NCBI GenBank assembly: GCA_002794785.1
Contig: NBBA01000001.1
Span: 1,736,001-1,800,000 of the forward strand
Source: Coniferiporia sulphurascens
Taxonomy: Eukaryota > Basidiomycota > Agaricomycetes > Hymenochaetales > Hymenochaetaceae
Reading direction: 5' to 3'
Length of the DNA: 64,000 bases
A program made the position numbers and the translations under genes. The notes beneath the pieces were generated by a model. It did no database searches and was not told the origin of the DNA. It worked only from the letters and a program-made list of their open reading frames with translations. Numbering within the stretch: the stretch's first letter is position 1; each line of letters begins with the position of its first letter. This document shows positions 12,043 through 22,640 of the stretch, piece after piece.

Positions 12043-13326
12043 ATGAAGTTCGCTGCTACTCTCTCTTACGTCCTCGTTGCGCTCGTCGCCTCATCTGCCG
12101 CCGCCAACCACGGTAACGTCAACCGTCAGGTACGTTATTCATCATGTCCATCGTTACAAGTTGCTTATCACGTTATTCTCTCTTGCAGAAGGGCGGCTTC
12201 GGTGGCTTCGGCGGAGGAAACGCTAACAACAACGCTAACAACGGAAACAACAACAACAACTCGAAGGCTGCTGCCTCTAGCACGGTCGCCGCCGCCTCCA
12301 GCACGGTTGCTGCTGCTGCCTCGAGCACAGTCGCTGCTGCTGCATCCTCAAGTGTGGCGGCGGCTGCCGGCGCAGGGAGCGGTAACGAACAGGACTCGAC
12401 GACACTCGACCCCTCGGTGATCGCTACTGGTTTCGCCCAGGACGGACAGGCAACGCCCGCCGCGGGTCAAGTTGCTTCGCTCACATCGACGAACAACTTC
12501 ATCAACTTCTGCTTGACAGTCAACAAGCCTATTACGAACGGCCAGCAGATTCAGGCTGGGTCATGCAACCCTGCGCCTATGGGTGTCATTGCTGCGACTA
12601 CCAACATGCCGAGCTCTAAGTTCGTCTTCCCGCCTAACGGTGGAAGTGTCGTCGAGGGCCAGGCATTCACCATCCAGATGGCGATCAACAACATTGAGAC
12701 GGGTAACTTCGTTAACGCAGACTCCAACTACTACTCTGCTCCCCAACAGTACGTTGTCCTATTGCGGATGTCTTCGTCTTTCAGAGATAACTGACCCTAA
12801 ACTCCATCAGAGTCAACTCGGCTGGCGACATCATTGGCCACTCACACGTTGTCATTGAGGCTCTCACTGCGCTCGACCAGACGACGACAACAACCCCGAG
12901 CACGTTCGCGTTCTTCAAGGGTATTAACGGTGCTGCCGTCAACGGTATTGTCACCGCAGATGTTACCGATGGTCTCCCCGCTGGCGTGTACCGCATGGCC
13001 TCAATCAACGCCGCTGCCAACCATCAGCCTGTGCTCGTCGCTGTCGCGCAGCACGGCTCGCTCGATGACATGGTCTACTTCACGGTTACCTCCAACTCCA
13101 CTGGCGCTGCCGCCGCATCTGGTGCTGCCGCTAGTGCCGCCGCCACTGATGTAGCATCTGCGTCATCGAGTGCGCCCGCCAAGGCATCGAGCACCGCAGC
13201 ATCTGTACGTTGATCTTCCCACCTCCTTTTGTGGACATATCACTGACTTTAATATTCTCTCCCCGTAAATAGGGCAAGGGCAAGGGTTTCGGCTTCCGCT
13301 TCGCGCGCGACTTGAACCTCGATTAG
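12043..13326 (+). CDS. Secreted Ser/Ala-rich cell-surface protein of the fungal 's17-like' family
   Basis: Four exons (12043-12129, 12189-12748, 12811-13204, 13273-13326) give about 364 residues. A signal peptide starts it (MKFAATLSYVLVALVASSAAA). A Gly/Asn-rich stretch follows (GGFGGFGGGNANNNANN), then an Ala/Ser repeat of the type AASSTVAA. The conserved middle domain has blocks FINFCLTVNKPITNGQQIQ, CNPAPMGVI and SKFVFPPNGG. A second Ser/Ala-rich stretch and the tail GKGKGFGFRFARDLNLD close it. Related basidiomycete proteins are often mislabelled 'ribosomal protein s17' in databases; nothing here looks ribosomal. The low-complexity segments are likely O-glycosylated, and location in wall or medium is inferred. 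There is no strongly hydrophobic C-terminus, so a GPI anchor is not supported. Codon use is strongly GC3/C-ending, consistent with high expression. Function is unknown. Confidence 0.85.
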
Positions 13327-14178
13327 ATACAGGCATCAAGCTAGTCCTAGAGACTCATTCCCTGCCTTCTCATTTCTATCTATCGTGTTCGCGTTCGCCG
13401 GCCCGTTCTGCGCCAGTCTGGTCCTCCTAACATATTAATTGCATACCGTCATGCACTGCATTAGTTTCTGTTTGGTCATTTCGTTCTTTGTTTCTTAGTT
13501 TTCGCCCGTAGCACAGTTCAGCTGTGGGTGCGTGTAGTTTTCTTGCTGTTCTTTCCCCACCTTCGTTAGCAACGATGCTTTGTAAGAGAGTAGTCAGCTC
13601 GGGCTTGTTGCAATCGAACTTGAGGGTGGTTTAGGATCCATCCCTTTTTTTCCCTTCCATTTTTCTCAGGTGTGACGATCTATTGAAAATTGCATTGAGG
13701 CACCTGCATGCAGAAGGAACGGGTATCGTTGCGACGTGAGAGAGTTAATCAACGAGGTTAAGAAGACTCCATAGCGGACGAAATAGCCCGTTGTGAGGGG
13801 ACGACAGAGGGCAGGATCGTCTACGAATGGTCTGCCGGGTACCTTCATTTTTCAGTCTGCCGAACGCGTGCTATCTCTATCTAGCAGATGGTTTACATGT
13901 ATTGACACATAATGTACAAGGACAACAAGAGCCCAGGATAACAATGTCCGAAATGAGAAGGGCAGCGCAAGCATGAAGAAGGGCGGGGGAGCCAATATAG
14001 GCAGTAGGTGAGGTGACGAGAGGAACAATTACAAGTTGCTATAAATATACTTGGGGGAATGGCCGTGAAGTGTCGTAAAATTCGCAGAGCACAATAATGG
14101 TCTGAGTGGATCGAGCCAAATCTAGCACAGCGTCGGCATCATGACAGAATGGGGTAGCAATGCGCCCCTCCGAGCTCG
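13327..14178. other. Intergenic stretch, convergent 3' ends
   Basis: This holds the 3' untranslated regions of the secreted-protein gene (plus) and of the uncharacterised minus-strand gene ending at 14179. T-rich tracts near 13640-13670 could serve as polyadenylation context. No coding exon or repeat is recognised. Confidence 0.4.
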
Positions 14179-15445
14179 CTACTCGATGTCGGAATCGGAA
14201 TCGTCGGTAAGGCAACAGCAACACACGACCGGTTCGCACTTCCACACCCACCACTGCAACGGGGCGCGGAAGATATAAAGAAGCGAGTCAGTTGCATTTT
14301 GATTCAAAATGAGGGGGAAGAAAAACGTCCGTCAGCGCGTGTGCAGACATATTGTGATTCGGTGCGATAAATGATAAGCTGGCTCAGTCTGGTTGGGAGG
14401 TTCCTGGCAGGCGCGGTAAAGAGCCGGCCTTTCCGGACCAGTGGACAAGGGTAGTGTAAGAAGAGAAGTACCCACATAACCGTTAAACAGTCTCCAGGGC
14501 CACTCTCCGAACACGGCTTCCTCCACACTTTTTCGCTCAGCACGGGCTCGCCGTCGAGCAGCGCGAGTCTCCTCATCATCGGCAAGGCCATAGCGACGTC
14601 GTGTCCGTGTACCCAGTCGCGAAGCAGGCGCTCGGAGCAATGGCGTACGTTCATTGGCATTATTTTGGCTTAGTGACGTCGGGGCAGTTCCTTTAAGCCA
14701 CTTCACCGTTTTCAACCTGCTCGCGGACGGACGATGGTAGGGATCTGGGCTCAGGACTTGGGGGGCAACCTGCTCGACATCACTCTCTTCACGATTGTAT
14801 CGCAGTGGCGCGGAGATGGACGAAGAGGCAGACGAGTCTCCAGAATATGCGGGCTGGCTATGCCGTAGACCCGAACCAATACGCACGCGCGAGCGGAAGC
14901 GCACACGGAACGTACTTCGCTTGTTATGATTCGAGGATCCCGTCACGAACGCCCGCGTCGGTGGACCCGACTCGGGGGCACAGACGGAATCGGTGGATGA
15001 ATTACGTGTGGACCCATTAGACAAAGGCATCGAGAAGGGCGTGCTGTTTGGAGGAAGGTGTAAATGTAGGGCATTGTCCGGGGAGATTCCATCGTTGAGA
15101 ACGGACATGAAGCCCACTGCCTCAAGCGAGGGGGACGGCAGGTCGTACAATAGTTGTACTCCGTGGTCGTCGTCTTTGGTTGTATCATCCCCGGAGTCTT
15201 GGCAGTCATTATCATCATCGGTTGCGGGATGTTCAATTGACTCTCGCTCTGCGCCGATGATCAAATTCACGTTAGCTTGTGTTTTAAAAGGTAGAGTCGG
15301 AGATACGCGGTCAAGTTTAGCGCCTGCGCATGCTCAGGAAAGCTGGGAAGAACTTACCTGAGCTTTTCTTCGACTGGCCTTCCGCCGGGTTTGCGTCTTC
15401 ATTACTGGCCCGGGCACATGGCGGATTCACATAAACCCCATCCAT
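14179..15445 (-). CDS. Uncharacterised protein with basic and Cys-rich C-terminus
   Basis: Three exons (15445-15358, 15275-14476, 14253-14179) sum to 963 nt, giving 320 residues in one frame. The N-terminal half is acidic and disordered; the middle has Ser-rich and Arg-rich runs (FRVRFRSRVRIGSG). A charged helix (DDEETRAARRRARAERKSV) precedes a short conserved-looking tail joined across the last intron: EEAVFGEWPWRLFNGY-WWVWKCEPVVCCCC, then an acidic end DDSDSDIE. The Trp/Cys tail could be a membrane-associated or palmitoylated segment, by inference only. The start at 15445 was chosen because it is the only upstream ATG in the phase that joins exon 1 to exon 2. I do not recognise the family. 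Confidence 0.65.
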
Positions 15446-16677
15446 GCCTCGTTTCACCCTGTACCGAGATAAGAGCCCTACCGGCCGTTGAGCCTCGCGC
15501 TTGTTCGGAGCCAGCCAACCAGTCTAGTGCATACCACAAAGATAGTCTGTCAGACCGCAGAGAAACCCAGTTTAAGTAAAAGTTCAGAGCAGAGCAAATT
15601 CAGAGCAGGTTCAAAGTTCCATGAACAAGTAGGAATAATTCGATGCTCGATGCTGAAATCGAAGTATTAGAACTGGAAGTCGAGGCTGCTGGTCGCCGCC
15701 ACCAGAAACGGGATCGGACACAAACAGGTCACGTGAAAGCCAACCTCGGAAGCGCGTTTTCCGCATTTTCTTCCACAACTCGAGTACCCGAATATGATAT
15801 TCTCCACGAAAAAATCGTGAAGCCAGTACTACATAATGGTTTTGGAACACAACCACTCATGGCTCTTCTTGGAGGCAACAAAAAGAAAAAGGCCAGACGA
15901 TACCAAGAACTTCAAGAACTCCCTAGGTCCCACTGGCGCCCTTGCGCTCTTTGACTCGGAGTTTCTGCGGAATCTCACAACCCCCAAACTGAAAAAATTC
16001 GTAATCGCATAAAACCCATTTCTTCTCTAGCTCTTGTTTCTCCGGGATCCCATGGCCGTCTCCGGCGGTTCAAGCAGTGACATGCGGGTAAATGCAGTCA
16101 AAGGCTAAAGAGCGGTACACGGCCCTTCCCACAGCTCACAGGTGCCCCCCCCTTCTTCAAAACGTTATATAGTTGAGGAGGGGCAAGGGGAAACCCGAAG
16201 AAGAAACGCAAATGATCAATAGGGACAATCTGATTGCTTCAAAGTCGCGGTTTTTGCTCCCGTTTGATCTCTCCCACATTTTCAGCACATGCTTCCTGGG
16301 TCTCTTAATGTCCCTTTTTCAAATTCTGATCCACATTGCCTAACACCATAATCAGCTCAGGGGTCAACTAAATCATGTGGGGACGAATCATGCCACGACG
16401 AATTCGTGATCCTTATTTTTAGGCCTACGCAGAGACGGAAATGCCGAAACTGGAGACGAGATAACGCAATGCCAGTACCTTTGACAGGAGCAAGCCTATT
16501 TTTACATGTCGGACCTCAAGATCCACTGCAGTTGTATCGCTGCCGCACTGGATAACAGACACGGTAGTTCCCGCTGCTGATGGCCTCGGTTCTGATTCTA
16601 TTTTGCCCCTTCAAGACCGCGTCTCGTTCAAGCATATGCAACCCCGCAAATTCGAGTCGCCGGTGCAATGCAGAAAT
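15446..16677. other. Intergenic stretch with no recognised feature
   Basis: About 1.2 kb between two minus-strand genes. A 104-codon open frame at 15643-15954 (plus) has no recognisable domain and weak coding character. A C-run (CCCCCC near 16145) and T-rich tracts are visible. It should contain the promoter of the gene at 14179-15445 and the 3' end of the next gene. Confidence 0.4.
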
Positions 16678-18094
16678 TTATGGATGGGTAGAGCGGGACC
16701 GGGTATGATGTGCCGGACCCTCACTGACCTTTTTCTCTGTTACAATGCGAGCTCGCGTCCTGCGACCAGGTTCTTCGCGATCTATCGGCCCAGAACGCCT
16801 GCGTTTCTTGCTGCCGGAGGTCGATGAAACAACGGATTCGGTCTCTGTACTGCTTCGGGGCGTAGGTGTATCTGTAGGTATCGTTTGCCCCCGCTCAATT
16901 TCCACTCTTTCAACAAGAAAGAGTGGCTCTGGATGTGCCAACTTCACTGGGACCTCGTACTGCATGACAATGGAAGGCACGGTATTCATCAACGGAGTGG
17001 AGGGGGACTCATAATCGCCGTATTTCTTTCCAGACGCTGGATGCACCAGGCTCGAGCCATATGGAATGAATGACACGTCGCGCTGTTTAAGCCACTCCTC
17101 GGAGAGCTCATCGCTGATGCCCTTTTTTCTCAGCGCAAGTAAGCCATTCTCCGCCAGGTGCTTGCCATCCTGTTCGGTAGAAAAAATTGGGCGTTTCTCA
17201 ATAGGAATAGGATATATCTTGGTGATATGCTCGTATATTTCTTTCCTTCGCTGGTCCTCCACAGTATTGAAGTAAGCTTCAAGGGCCTGCACCCCTGGCT
17301 TTACGATGCTCTTCGGAATAGTCCACGGACGCATCTGCGCAACCACTCCGTTTTTCGCCGGGACGCCCGCCACCCTCTGGCGGCGTCTCCACAGCCCGTT
17401 GCCCAGAAGTTCTCGACCTAGCGCAAACCTGCATATATCGTTTAGCGATATCCAGCCAATCGTGTACAGGCGGTCAATATCCTCCGGGGTGACGTGGACG
17501 GCAGGCATGTCGAACTTTCCAAGTTGGAAATAAACCTTACACATGTACCGAAACTCGAGGTAGGGCCGCGTTGGCTCAAAGACAGTCGGAACGCGCTCGT
17601 CAAGTAGTGCACCCGACGACAATGGCCTGAGACCTAGCACAGGTTCAGGAGCAAACGCGAAGTCCCTGACTTTAATTCCAGCCTCGATCGCGACAAGCTT
17701 TGAGTACTGATTTCTGCATTCGTCATCGCGATCACCCGGCTCGAAAAAACGATTTGTCGCATTTTGGAGACAAGCTGCTACATATTCGTCAGGTGGGGGC
17801 TTGGTGTGGTCGTGAACTGTGGGAACATCAACCGCGCTGGGTCTGTCTGGTTGCGCCGCCTCGTTTCTGACGCGTCTAAATCTGCTTGTCGTCCACTTTA
17901 TTAAAGTCTTCGCTTTGCCTAAAGATATCCTGGGATTCACCTACAGTATACGAGACCTGGATATCAGTCCCCAGTCAATGCCTTCAAGCGTCACGAGGAC
18001 TCACGTGTTTATTTGAAGTTGTTTTGTTGGTAGCCCCCTTGTCGTGGGCGGTAACACCATTAACGACGGGCTTGATCGATTTCCTAGCTCCCAT
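16678..18094 (-). CDS. Uncharacterised 450-residue protein, basic C-terminus
   Basis: Two exons, 18094-18005 and 17940-16678, join in phase 0 (intron GTGAGT..CTGTAG, 64 nt) and give 450 codons. Exon 1 encodes a Lys/Thr-rich start (MGARKSIKPVVNGVTAHDK). The middle contains an ordered, mixed-composition region with motifs such as RPYLEFRYMCKVYFQLG and HVTPEDIDRLYTIGWISL. The C-terminal 60 residues are Ser/Thr-rich and strongly basic (GSKKRRRSG, RRTRARIV), which suggests a nuclear protein. No enzyme signature is seen. It looks like a genuine, intact fungal gene of unknown function. Confidence 0.7.
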
Positions 18095-19018
18095 TCTATT
18101 TCTATCCGGACAAGTGAGCTCAAGCCACAAAGAAACCGGTCAGAATAACCCACGCGACTTCTGCTCTGAAGGTGCCCTTCAATCTAATGTGGCTACTTGT
18201 GTGCGACTCGGACTCGGACCACTCGATGAACAGAAAGTGACAAGAAACTCGTGTATGGTTGATGGGAAGTAGTGATGGTTGAGCTCAAGTTAAGTGTTCT
18301 TGGTGTGGGCATTTTGGCTTAAATATATGCATCAGTCGGCAGACCACAGTCAGGGTCGAACTTATATGTACCCTGCATTTCGGCCATCATCACGTGATTA
18401 TTTTCTTTTGTCCCCACCAAAATTATTAATTGGATAATTGTTCCTCCCCTAGGACTCTAGGTCTAGCACGAATTTATCCTTCTTTCCGGTTGACGACGTT
18501 GCTGGCTGGTGAGGGTAGAATTTTCCTTTAACTTAAGCGGAATGCATTCTTAAATTACAGCGATACCCGCCTGATAAATATGATAAGCCTTCTTGGGCAT
18601 TTTCGAACTGGATAACTGAGCGATGCATGCCCAGTCGTTGGGTCTGTAGTATGGCTTCCCCTTCCCGAACGAATCTAAAGCTTCGGACTCCTGTTCGCAC
18701 CAGACTCTCCCTGAGCATAAGATAACGATGTTGCCATGCACACAGTCAAGGTTTCTGCTTAAATAGTAGATGTACATTTCCCCGGCCGCGAAGGATATCT
18801 GATCGAGTCGACGGTAGCCATATTCTTATTTTCACTCCGCTACCAGATCTCAAGTATGTTTTATATTTTGTTGCGAACCGTGTCTACATATGGCAGTGAC
18901 CGGATTCCGTAAAAGCACCGGCGCTGTATTCCAAGTATGGATACGGGTGGCGGTCGATCTGCGCCGACATTCACCACGGCCCTTCCACTAGTACGATCAC
19001 GACGACCACACTCTTGCG
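18095..19018. promoter_or_regulatory. Divergent intergenic region upstream of the orphan gene and UBE2W-like gene
   Basis: About 920 bp separates the start of the minus-strand orphan gene from the start of the plus-strand E2 gene. AT-rich tracts occur near 18300-18470. No known motif, exon or repeat is recognised; the promoters of both genes should lie here. Confidence 0.4.
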
Positions 19019-20119
19019 ATGGGCAGCATATCTACCAGACGGCTGCAGAAGGAGCTCAAGGAGATAAACAACGACTGTCCGCAAGGTGCGGCGTCTTCCC
19101 GGCTGCTCTATTCTGCGTACTCACCTCTCGCTTCATGCATTGAATCACAATCAGGCATCAAGCTCGTCAAGGCGGACGACTTCGAGACGTGGTATCTCTC
19201 CCTGCAGGTCCTCGGCGAGAGCCTCTATGTCGTACGTATCCATCTACATGGCTCAAGGAGCAATTTTCTAAGTAATATTGTCTATGGCGACGCGTCCGTC
19301 TATGTGCAGGGCGAGACCTTCCTCCTCAAGTTTCGCTTCGACTCCCAGTACCCGATATCCTCGCCGAGCGTGACCTTTGTTGCAGATACCAATTACCAGG
19401 CCCCGTTGCACCCGGTGCGTACACCCGCTTTTTGAACATCCGTTGAATTGATCTGATACTTTCGTGCCATACAGCATGTCTACTCGAACGGACACGTGAG
19501 CCACTTCTTCTATGCTTCACCTAACATGTGGTGTACCGGTGCCGAACCCCCCCTTCCTAGATCTGTGCAAACATCCTTGGAGACGGCTGGTCGCCCGTTC
19601 TAAGCGTCACCGCAGTGTGCATATCCCTGCAAAGCATGCTCGCCTCGTGTCGGGTAAGCCATTCCTTCCCCGCCTTTTTTTCAAAAAACCCCAGGTCCCA
19701 TGACCTCACTCGCTCGCCCATTCCCACCCGCCCCCCTTAAACCCGTGTCTCTTCCCGAATTCTCAATTGACTCACTCTGTTTCCACTTTAGAAAAAGGAA
19801 CGGTGAGCTCTTTCAGCTGTTCTTTTCCTGCCTAGCGTCAGTCGTGGTACCTGGAGTGGCAGCTGACCGCGGCGAACTTCCTTCCTTCAGGCCAGAAGGA
19901 AACGACCGCTATGTGATGTTTGCGCCAGAGGACCCGAAGAAGGTAAGGACTCTTGCTGTGTTACTAGCACTACCGCTCACGCCTTTCCTCTTTCTATGTG
20001 CTTTATAATAGTCGAGGTTTATGTATGACGGTACGTATACCCGGTCCTATTAACAACTCCGAGGAACTTACCGTGCCCCTATCCGTCCAACTACATGAAT
20101 GCGTGCAGATGATACGTGA
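19019..20119 (+). CDS. UBE2W: Ubiquitin-conjugating enzyme E2 W-type (N-terminal ubiquitination)
   Basis: Nine exons (19019-19085, 19155-19231, 19310-19414, 19475-19495, 19561-19653, 19792-19802, 19891-19942, 20012-20030, 20109-20119) sum to 456 nt, or 151 residues, the usual UBE2W length. The N-terminus RRLQKELKEI is the E2 helix 1. The active-site block is HVYSNGHICANILGDGWSP, with HPH in place of the usual HPN and the catalytic Cys in HIC, as in the W family. CISLQSMLASC and the short tail MYDDDT also match the family. UBE2W enzymes attach ubiquitin to the alpha-amino group of substrates with disordered N-termini. Four coding segments are very small: 21 nt, 11 nt, 19 nt and 11 nt. The frame closes only when all are included, which supports the model. 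Confidence 0.93.
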
Positions 20120-20748
20120 GTACCAATCGCTCTCATCATGCATCAATGTCCGGTCTGACGCGCGTGGTCTTCAAACAGCGTCTAAATGCCCTTCTTTTCC
20201 TACGTATGATTTCGACCGCAGTCGCATATAATTTTTCTATTCAGCTCTCACGGACTAATGACATACGACGTCTTACTAGAGATGAGATGCACGTTGTTTC
20301 TCGTGTTCGCGGTCGCATCTCATTTGAAGACGGATGAGATGGAGTCATGGTCCAATGCGGGGAGGTAGAAGGCGGTTCTGGGTTCCATTTCAAACTTAGG
20401 TTCTATTACAAGCGCTGCTTTCGTTGGCTTTGTTGTTTTGTATCAGATGCTTTCTTGTTCGTTCTGTACCCACTAGACTGCAACATGTTCTCGGCAGCAA
20501 TGTGTATCATCACTGGTATTCGATAGTGGCCTAAGTATACAGCATCCTTTACATGTACAAGCAAGAAGTGAACGATTCCGGCGGGGGACAGATACTATGC
20601 GACGATAAAGGAACATGACAAGCGCAATTCCCGAGATAATAGAAGCCTGTATAAATGGGGACCCAAAGACAATGAAGAGTGGAGATCGAAAAACTAGACA
20701 AGATATCAAGAAATCCTAGGAGAGCGAGAAAGGAAACAAGAAGCTTTG
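20120..20748. other. Convergent 3' region between UBE2W-like and copper-fist genes
   Basis: This holds the 3' untranslated regions of two convergent genes. Short open frames on both strands have no recognisable domain. No repeat or RNA gene is seen. Confidence 0.4.
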
Positions 20749-22640
20749 TTACGGACTATGCAATATAGGCCCGGTGCTTGATCTGGAGCTTGAAGTCGTA
20801 TTTGAAGAAGACGTAGGAGCCATTGATTGACGCGCAAAGCTTATTGACGATGACAGCCTTGCGTTCTCCGAACCCAGCGCAGTCGAGCCCTCACCGGCCA
20901 CCCCGTCGCCCTTGGCAGGGGCACTATCACCACTGACCATGCAGCACCCTCCGCATGCGTCCCCGCAGTCACACGCACCCTCATTGCACCCACATCTCCC
21001 CTCGCAACATTCCTCGAGCTTCGGTATACGTACAAGACCGAAGGCGCGTGGGCGCTCATCCTCTGCACGATCCTCACGCACAAACAGACTGCGAGGATAC
21101 ACGATGACGTTTGTCGGGTCGAGGCTCTTGCGTGCGTAAACCGGCGGCGGCGTAGGTAAAGACGCGGCGCGGGCAAAGAACGCATCGAGGAACGAAGGCA
21201 GGGGCGCGCGACTACCTGTTGCCACACCTGGGACATTGCTTAGCGGCGGGAGCTCGACTCCTCCGTCGTGGTCTACACACGTTGCACAAACCGCCCGGTG
21301 ACCTTGCTCCAGCTCCGGCTCTTGTGTTCCCATGTAACTGCGAGATGTCGACGGACCCGCGACCATGGCATCCTCTATCCAGGAACCCGAGTTGTCTGCA
21401 TCGGCCGTCCCATGAGATCTGCACCCTGCACACTCGCAACGGGTACCGCAACAGCAGTTTACGTCATCGTCGTACTTCTCCGGGTTGTTCGTTCCCACGT
21501 TATCGACAGGGGTCGTAGATGCGAAAGGCGGGCTCGAGGTCGAGGTGATCGGTGAGAAACGGGGTGGGGCATGGTGGTGTGGGTGGTTGTTAATTCTTCT
21601 GGTATTAAGCGGTGTTACGGTCGTGTATCGGAGTGGTCTGGGATGGGAATGAGTCAAAGCAGGAAGCTCGCGGTGTCCGGAGGGCGGCGAGTGTGGTGAT
21701 CTCTTCCGCTTCGTTGAGCTGGATGGCTGGACCTCGCCTCCCAGCCTAATCTGCAATGCGAGAGGTGGCAAAATGTGCTTAGAGTCTGAGATACCTTCGC
21801 TGACCAGACTGTCATCATCCGAGGCACGTCGTTTTGAGAACCTCACCAGTGGTGGGATAGGCGGGAGAATGGAAGGCGGTGCCGGAGCATAGTGCGAAGC
21901 AACCAGGGCAAGCGCGGACAGCCCATCGCTAAAGTACGACGAGACCATCGGCTTGTCGGTGGCCTTGCTCATGCTTGGACCAGCAGTAGGCTGCGACAAG
22001 CACCTGCAGTTGTACACGTCCCCACAGTGGCATGGGTTTAGCAAGGCATCGACTATTGTGTCGTAAGCATGTCTGGTCGGATAACATGAACAGACAATGC
22101 GGGCACAAACCTGGCTGTTTAGGCCCAGTCGACTCGGCACATGGCCGATCCGCAGACTTGAATGCGTCCCTAAGCCCATTCGGCAGTGACGGAACCGTGG
22201 GTATGAAGCGCTTTCCCGCTTGGAACGTCATGAGCACATTCCGCCGGCCAGGATGACGCATCCAGGCATACCTTTCTTCTTTACGTTCTCCGCAGCAGGT
22301 GCACTAGCAGCGGCAAGCCCGTCCATATCGCACACGCATTTGGCGTGGATGCGCCGGGCTTGGCGTGCCTCCCTGCACTTTTCGCACTGTGAGACGGGAC
22401 GTCCTTTTTTCTTGATCTCGAATAGGGGGCGATCATTGTGGTGGCAGCTCGACGAGCGGTGCCCCTTTATACAGGACTCGCTGTGATGTTTTCGTAATAG
22501 ATCAGAAAAACACGGCGACTAGGGGTAAGCGAGGGCAGACTAACCATGCATACTTCTTGGAGTTCACGTAGACCTATCGCGGACAACAACCTGGGCATGA
22601 GCGCTGGTGAAAGAGCAGAGCGGCAGCAGAAACGCACCAT
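20749..22640 (-). CDS. Copper-fist transcription factor with Cys-rich C-terminal clusters
   Basis: Five exons (22640-22638, 22573-22545, 22480-22272, 22218-22111, 22052-20749) sum to 1653 nt, 550 residues. The N-terminus is a complete copper-fist domain: VYVNSKKYACESCIKGHRSS, then SCHHNDRPLFEIKKKGRPVS and QCEKCREARQARRIHAKC, with the KGRP minor-groove motif and the zinc-binding Cys/His set intact. A CHCGDVYNCRC cluster follows at about residues 124-134. The middle is Pro/Ser-rich with a basic patch (TKRKRS). Two further Cys-rich clusters sit near residues 318-328 (CCCGTRCECAGC) and 465-487, of the CxC/CC kind used by Ace1/Mac1/Cuf1 proteins to bind Cu(I). It is predicted to switch copper-responsive genes in the nucleus; whether it answers to excess or shortage cannot be read from sequence. 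The initiator ATG alone forms the coding part of exon 1. Confidence 0.93.

Noticed and set aside
12144..12188. Alternative start of the secreted protein inside intron 1
   Set aside because: It would discard the clear signal peptide encoded by exon 1; the GT..AG intron is canonical.
12561..13020. Minus-strand open frames opposite the secreted-protein gene
   Set aside because: These are by-products of strong codon bias on the coding strand.
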